Assembly (NCBI RefSeq): GCF_002117105.1
Contig: NZ_CP019343.1
Coordinates: forward strand, 2,356,001 to 2,420,000
DNA: 64,000 nt
Source of the DNA: Oceanicoccus sagamiensis
Lineage (GTDB): Bacteria > Pseudomonadota > Gammaproteobacteria > Pseudomonadales > Dasaniaceae
Direction: 5' to 3'
The translations under genes were made by a program, and so were the position numbers. The notes beneath the pieces were generated by a model. It saw nothing but the letters and a program-made list of their open reading frames with translations, had not been told where the DNA came from and did not search any database. Shown here piece after piece: positions 61,214 through 64,000 of this stretch. Every line of letters starts with the position of its first letter. The first letter of the stretch is position 1.

Positions 61214-62152
61214 ATGCATAAGCTCACCACTGGTCTTTTTTTACTCTGTATTTTTCCCTTGCGGCTTATTGCCAGTGAGGGAGAAGAGCAGCCCATACCA
61301 TCGACATGGGTAGACTCCGCCCATAGCTATACTTATGAATCCGTTGACCGTCTGGCCGGCTGGATGGATAGTTTTTTTGGGGTGCCTCGGGCTGATCTGG
61401 AGTCGGCATACTCCTCCTTGCGGATTAATGTCGAAAATGAGTGGGAAGAGGGTAATGGCACTGACGAAAAAATTAAATTGCGCGGCAAGGTGCATCTGCC
61501 ACGGCTGAATAAACGTCTTAGCCTGGTCTTTACTGATGAAAATGATGAAGAGCTGGATATTGATAGTGGTGTCAGTTCCATTAACGATGATAACGACAAT
61601 ACCAAAGTCGGCCTGCAATACAATCTTCGTGAAAAAAGTAATTCCCGTGTCGACTTTGGTGTGGGCTTAAAGTCCTCTGTCAAAGGCAAAGCCAATGTTC
61701 GCTATCGTTATGACCTGCCCTGGGGCGATAAATACCTGAACCGTTTTACAGAAACCCTCTACTTTGTCGATACCGAAGGTTTTGGCTTGCGCTCCCGCTA
61801 TGAGTTGGATAGAAAGCTGGATGATGACCGTTTGGTGCGCTGGTCTAATAATGCAAGATTTGCCGAAGAGATTGATGGTGTTCATTGGGTGACGCGGTTA
61901 ACTCTGGCTGAGCGGCTTAGCAAAAAAGAGGCCTTGTCGAGATATGTATGGATAGCGGGTGAAACGCGGCCCGAATATTTGACCACCGCCTACGGCTTGG
62001 GGATGCGTTATCGGCGCAATATTTATCGCCCCTGGTTGTTTATGGAGTTAGAACCAGCCTATGCCTGGAAGCGAAAAAAATATGAAGACCGCCGTGAAGG
62101 GGTGGTGTTATTTACGCTGCGCTTTGAAGTATTAATAGAGCGCTTGCGCTAA
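61214..62152 (+). CDS. Uncharacterised exported barrel-like protein
   Basis: A 312-residue protein with a signal peptide (TGLFLLCIFPLRLIAS) and a beta-rich body with alternating polar and hydrophobic residues (NVRYRYDLPWGDKYLNRFTE; YGLGMRYRRNIYRPWLFMEL). It ends in TLRFEVLIERLR rather than with a terminal aromatic residue, so a classic Omp85 signal is not clear. Family not recognised. It is 37 bases after the hydrolase gene and ends at a shared terminator, as the last gene of the cluster; a role in substrate passage across the outer membrane is a guess. Confidence 0.62.
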   Translation: MHKLTTGLFLLCIFPLRLIASEGEEQPIPSTWVDSAHSYTYESVDRLAGWMDSFFGVPRADLESAYSSLRINVENEWEEGNGTDEKIKLRGKVHLPRLNKRLSLVFTDENDEELDIDSGVSSINDDNDNTKVGLQYNLREKSNSRVDFGVGLKSSVKGKANVRYRYDLPWGDKYLNRFTETLYFVDTEGFGLRSRYELDRKLDDDRLVRWSNNARFAEEIDGVHWVTRLTLAERLSKKEALSRYVWIAGETRPEYLTTAYGLGMRYRRNIYRPWLFMELEPAYAWKRKKYEDRREGVVLFTLRFEVLIERLR

Positions 62153-62164
62153 GGGAAAAACAAT

Positions 62165-62194
62165 AAAAAAGGGCTGAATATTCAGCCCTTTTTT
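62165..62194. terminator. Bidirectional terminator
   Basis: AAAAAAGGGCTGAATATTCAGCCCTTTTTT. The 18-base perfect palindrome with flanking A and T runs ends both the cluster (+) and the racemase-family gene (-). Confidence 0.95.
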
Positions 62195-62210
62195 ATACGG
62201 TGGTAGTCGT

Positions 62211-62984
62211 TTAGTGTTCTGCTAATAAAGAACCGAAACCACGAATGCGATCAGGAATACCGTTGCTACGCAACGCATGCCAGAACGTTAAAGCGTTAAT
62301 GGCCAGAACCGGCTTGCCCAATTCAAGTTCAAGCTGTGCCGCCAGCTCAACAAAGTGCAGATTAGTACCGGCCTGTAAAATCAGGTCAACATCATCACCG
62401 TCGACCTCTTTAACCAGTTCGCGGGTTTTTAATGAGGTCTCATGAGCAATTTGCTCAGGGCCTGGTGAGCAGTGGCCTTTAATACGCACGACTTCATAGC
62501 CGATATCACTTAAAAACTTCACCACCATGCTGTCGCCAACGGGCATATAAGGGCTGATACAGCCAATGCGTTTGACGCCGGGGTAGCAGGCTAATGCATC
62601 CTGGATGGCCTGAGCACCAAAGGTAATGCCGCAGTTGCCCTCAGCGTTGGCGATATCATTATATTTATTAAACTCGCGGTCAGAACGCTCTTTACCGTCC
62701 CAAAACGTTTCCGCGGAATAACCAAAAATAACGTGGTCGGGGGATAGGCTCATCGCATCGCGCAGCCCTTGTTCGGTTGCCGCACCAATCGCTTCAACCA
62801 TGCCAACAAAATCTTCTTCGGTTTTGACTTCCATTGCCGGAATATTACAGGGACGGGTGGCCAATACGACGCCAGTAGGCTTCATCATATGGTATTCGGT
62901 TTCAACTGCGGTATTGGTGGATGGAACCAATACGGCAAACTTTTTGCGATAGCCGTAATAATCTGTGCCGTATTCAAATGACAT
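62211..62984 (-). CDS. Asp/Glu racemase superfamily protein (maleate isomerase/arylmalonate decarboxylase-like)
   Basis: A 257-residue cytoplasmic protein with the two-domain racemase fold. Motifs: VLVPSTNTAVETEYHMM near the N-terminus, GCISPYMPVGDSM, and ILQAGTNLHFVELA then GKPVLAINALTFWHALR. The two catalytic cysteines of maleate cis-trans isomerase are not at their usual places: VIFGYSAETF and LQAGTNL have Ser and Gly instead. Relatives with the GTNL form are widespread and uncharacterised, so activity may be a hydrolase or decarboxylase. A strong AAGGAG precedes the ATG. It lies between the catabolic cluster and an SDR gene. Confidence 0.82.
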   Translation of the reverse strand: MSFEYGTDYYGYRKKFAVLVPSTNTAVETEYHMMKPTGVVLATRPCNIPAMEVKTEEDFVGMVEAIGAATEQGLRDAMSLSPDHVIFGYSAETFWDGKERSDREFNKYNDIANAEGNCGITFGAQAIQDALACYPGVKRIGCISPYMPVGDSMVVKFLSDIGYEVVRIKGHCSPGPEQIAHETSLKTRELVKEVDGDDVDLILQAGTNLHFVELAAQLELELGKPVLAINALTFWHALRSNGIPDRIRGFGSLLAEH

Positions 62985-63112
62985 GGTGTGCTCCTTAAAT
63001 AGCAGAAAGTCGATATAACCGGGCTTGTACTTGCTTGAATGGTTATATTAAAGTTATAACAATAGTATTAATAGCAACTATACCAGAACTGTCGACTATT
63101 TAGGAGAGCCCT

Positions 63113-63838
63113 ATGAGCCATACCGAGACACCCACCCAGCGCGTAGCTCTGGTCACCGGTGCCAACCGCGGCATTGGCTTGGAAGTGACCCGCCAACTGG
63201 CCCGGCAGGGCATTCATGTGGTTGCGACGACGCGCAGTGAGTCTATGGGACAGGCGCTGGTTAACGAGATGACAGCAGCGGGTCTTAGTGTTTCTTCCTT
63301 TGTTCTGGAGGTGACCGATACTGAGCAGTGCCAGGCTCTGTTTGGCCATATCAGCAAGGCCTACGGCCGTTTAGATATCCTGGTGAATAACGCCGGTATC
63401 GCCCCGGATCAGTGGCAGTCGGGCTTTCAGCTCGATATTGATCTGTTCCGTGAAGTGATGGATGTGAATGTCTACAGCGCTCTTCGCCTGATCCAGCTAT
63501 TTACCCCCATGATGCAGTCTCAGGGTTATGGCCGGATTGTTAACCTCTCATCAGAACTGGCCTCGCTGGCTACCTCAGAAATGGGTAGCACTTTGGCTTA
63601 CCGCACCTCCAAGGGGGCGCTAAATACGGTGACCAAGCTGCTCTCGCTGGAGTTAAAAGACGCGCCCAATATCAAGATGAATGCTGCGGCCCCGGGTTGG
63701 TGCCAAACCGAGCTGGGGGGTGAGGGGGCTCCGCGTACAGCGGCAGAGGGGGCGGATACCGTCGTCTGGCTGGCAACGCTGCCGGAAGATGGGCCAACGG
63801 GAGGCTTCTATCGGGACCGGGAGCCTTATCCGTGGTAA
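63113..63838 (+). CDS. SDR family oxidoreductase (carbonyl-reductase-like)
   Basis: A 241-residue NAD(P)H-dependent reductase. Cofactor motif TGANRGIGLEV, NNAGIAP, the active-site serine in NLSSELASL, and the catalytic YRTSKGALN are all present. The C-terminal GGEGAPRTAAEGADTVVWLA and GGFYRDREPYPW are typical of plant and animal carbonyl/salutaridine reductase-like SDRs found also in bacteria. A ribosome site, GGAGAG, lies before the ATG. It is divergent from the racemase-family gene. Confidence 0.92.
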   Translation: MSHTETPTQRVALVTGANRGIGLEVTRQLARQGIHVVATTRSESMGQALVNEMTAAGLSVSSFVLEVTDTEQCQALFGHISKAYGRLDILVNNAGIAPDQWQSGFQLDIDLFREVMDVNVYSALRLIQLFTPMMQSQGYGRIVNLSSELASLATSEMGSTLAYRTSKGALNTVTKLLSLELKDAPNIKMNAAAPGWCQTELGGEGAPRTAAEGADTVVWLATLPEDGPTGGFYRDREPYPW

Positions 63839-63908
63839 TCGCAACCCCTGATAATGGCTGGCTATAGTGGTTAATAGCTCTCGCTGGAAAAAATAGCAGG
63901 CATAAAAA

Positions 63909-63926
63909 AGCACCCCTAAGGGTGCT
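63909..63926 (-). terminator. Terminator for a gene entering from the right
   Basis: AGCACCC-CTAA-GGGTGCT. On the minus strand the hairpin is followed by a T run (complement of AAAAAA at 63903-63908). It overlaps the stop codon of the minus-strand reading frame described next. Confidence 0.7.
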
Positions 63927-64000
63927 AAAAGTATCTATATTCGAGACCGAGGATGGTGCGTGTTTCAATGGTTACAGATTAGTTGAATAGTGCCGGTAAA
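63925..64000 (-). other. Possible 3' end of an outer-membrane receptor gene (edge)
   Basis: On the minus strand the last codons before a TAG at 63925-63927 read TIETRTILGLEYRYF, a typical barrel-closing end of a TonB-dependent receptor or porin, and a terminator begins right at that stop. However an in-frame TAA at 63979-63981 interrupts the frame before the window edge. Either the gene is damaged, another indel lies here, or the resemblance is chance. Confidence 0.3.

Noticed and set aside
1-64000. tRNA, rRNA, prophage or insertion-sequence genes
   Set aside because: No T-loop-like cloverleaf, rRNA stretch, integrase or transposase was recognised by eye; a covariance-model scan would settle small RNAs.

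Overview
The window looks like a chromosomal segment of a free-living, probably marine, gammaproteobacterium of roughly balanced base composition. The left part keeps a core gene order that I recall from Pseudomonas and relatives: ABC ATPase, argF, argD, grxD, bfr, bfd, 2-Cys peroxiredoxin, rnt, pyrC, motY, argG. The right part has a PEP-CTERM protein, a family III CoA-transferase and a GST/SDR/hydrolase catabolic cluster, a mix typical of Cellvibrionales (Spongiibacteraceae/BD1-7-like). That placement is an inference from gene content. I saw no rRNA, tRNA, CRISPR array, phage or insertion sequence.

Layout. 0.3-4.1 kb: arginine synthesis genes, an ABC ATPase and monothiol glutaredoxin. 4.3-10.1 kb: a Fur-boxed FecA-like receptor, a membrane Ser/Thr kinase and a lipoprotein. 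10.2-16.4 kb: iron storage (bfr/bfd, with Fur and FNR-like boxes), peroxiredoxin, rnt-pyrC, motY, argG. 16.5-35 kb: mixed accessory genes (Ig-like lipoprotein, CoA-transferase, SlyD, MFS/GntR, Sir2-like, retropepsin-like, MerR, DUF481, MscS, aldehyde dehydrogenase, glutamate dehydrogenase). 35.0-51.5 kb: a striking redox locus. 51.6-64 kb: membrane proteins, a PEP-CTERM protein, a DUF169/PCP_red protein divergent from a MarR regulator, then a probable catabolic operon.

The 35-51.5 kb locus is the best candidate for an undescribed system. In order it encodes: a flavoprotein fused to two cyclic-nucleotide-binding domains and a multi-cluster ferredoxin; a membrane protein with histidines in its membrane helices; an FHA-TM-decaheme cytochrome c; a lipoprotein with two GlcG/HbpS-like domains; an outer-membrane beta-barrel; a decaheme cytochrome fused to LVIVD repeats; a pentaheme cytochrome; a PP2C phosphatase; and a tail-anchored double-FHA protein. 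Read together, this is a possible conduit moving electrons between cytoplasmic NAD(P)H and the outside of the cell, gated by cyclic nucleotides and Ser/Thr phosphorylation. The kinase at 6.7 kb is a possible partner.

Four genes (hydrolase at 26 kb, DUF808 at 27 kb, pentaheme cytochrome at 49 kb, SDR at 58.6 kb) are each broken by what looks like a single missing base, two of them in G runs. This suggests residual assembly indels as much as real decay.
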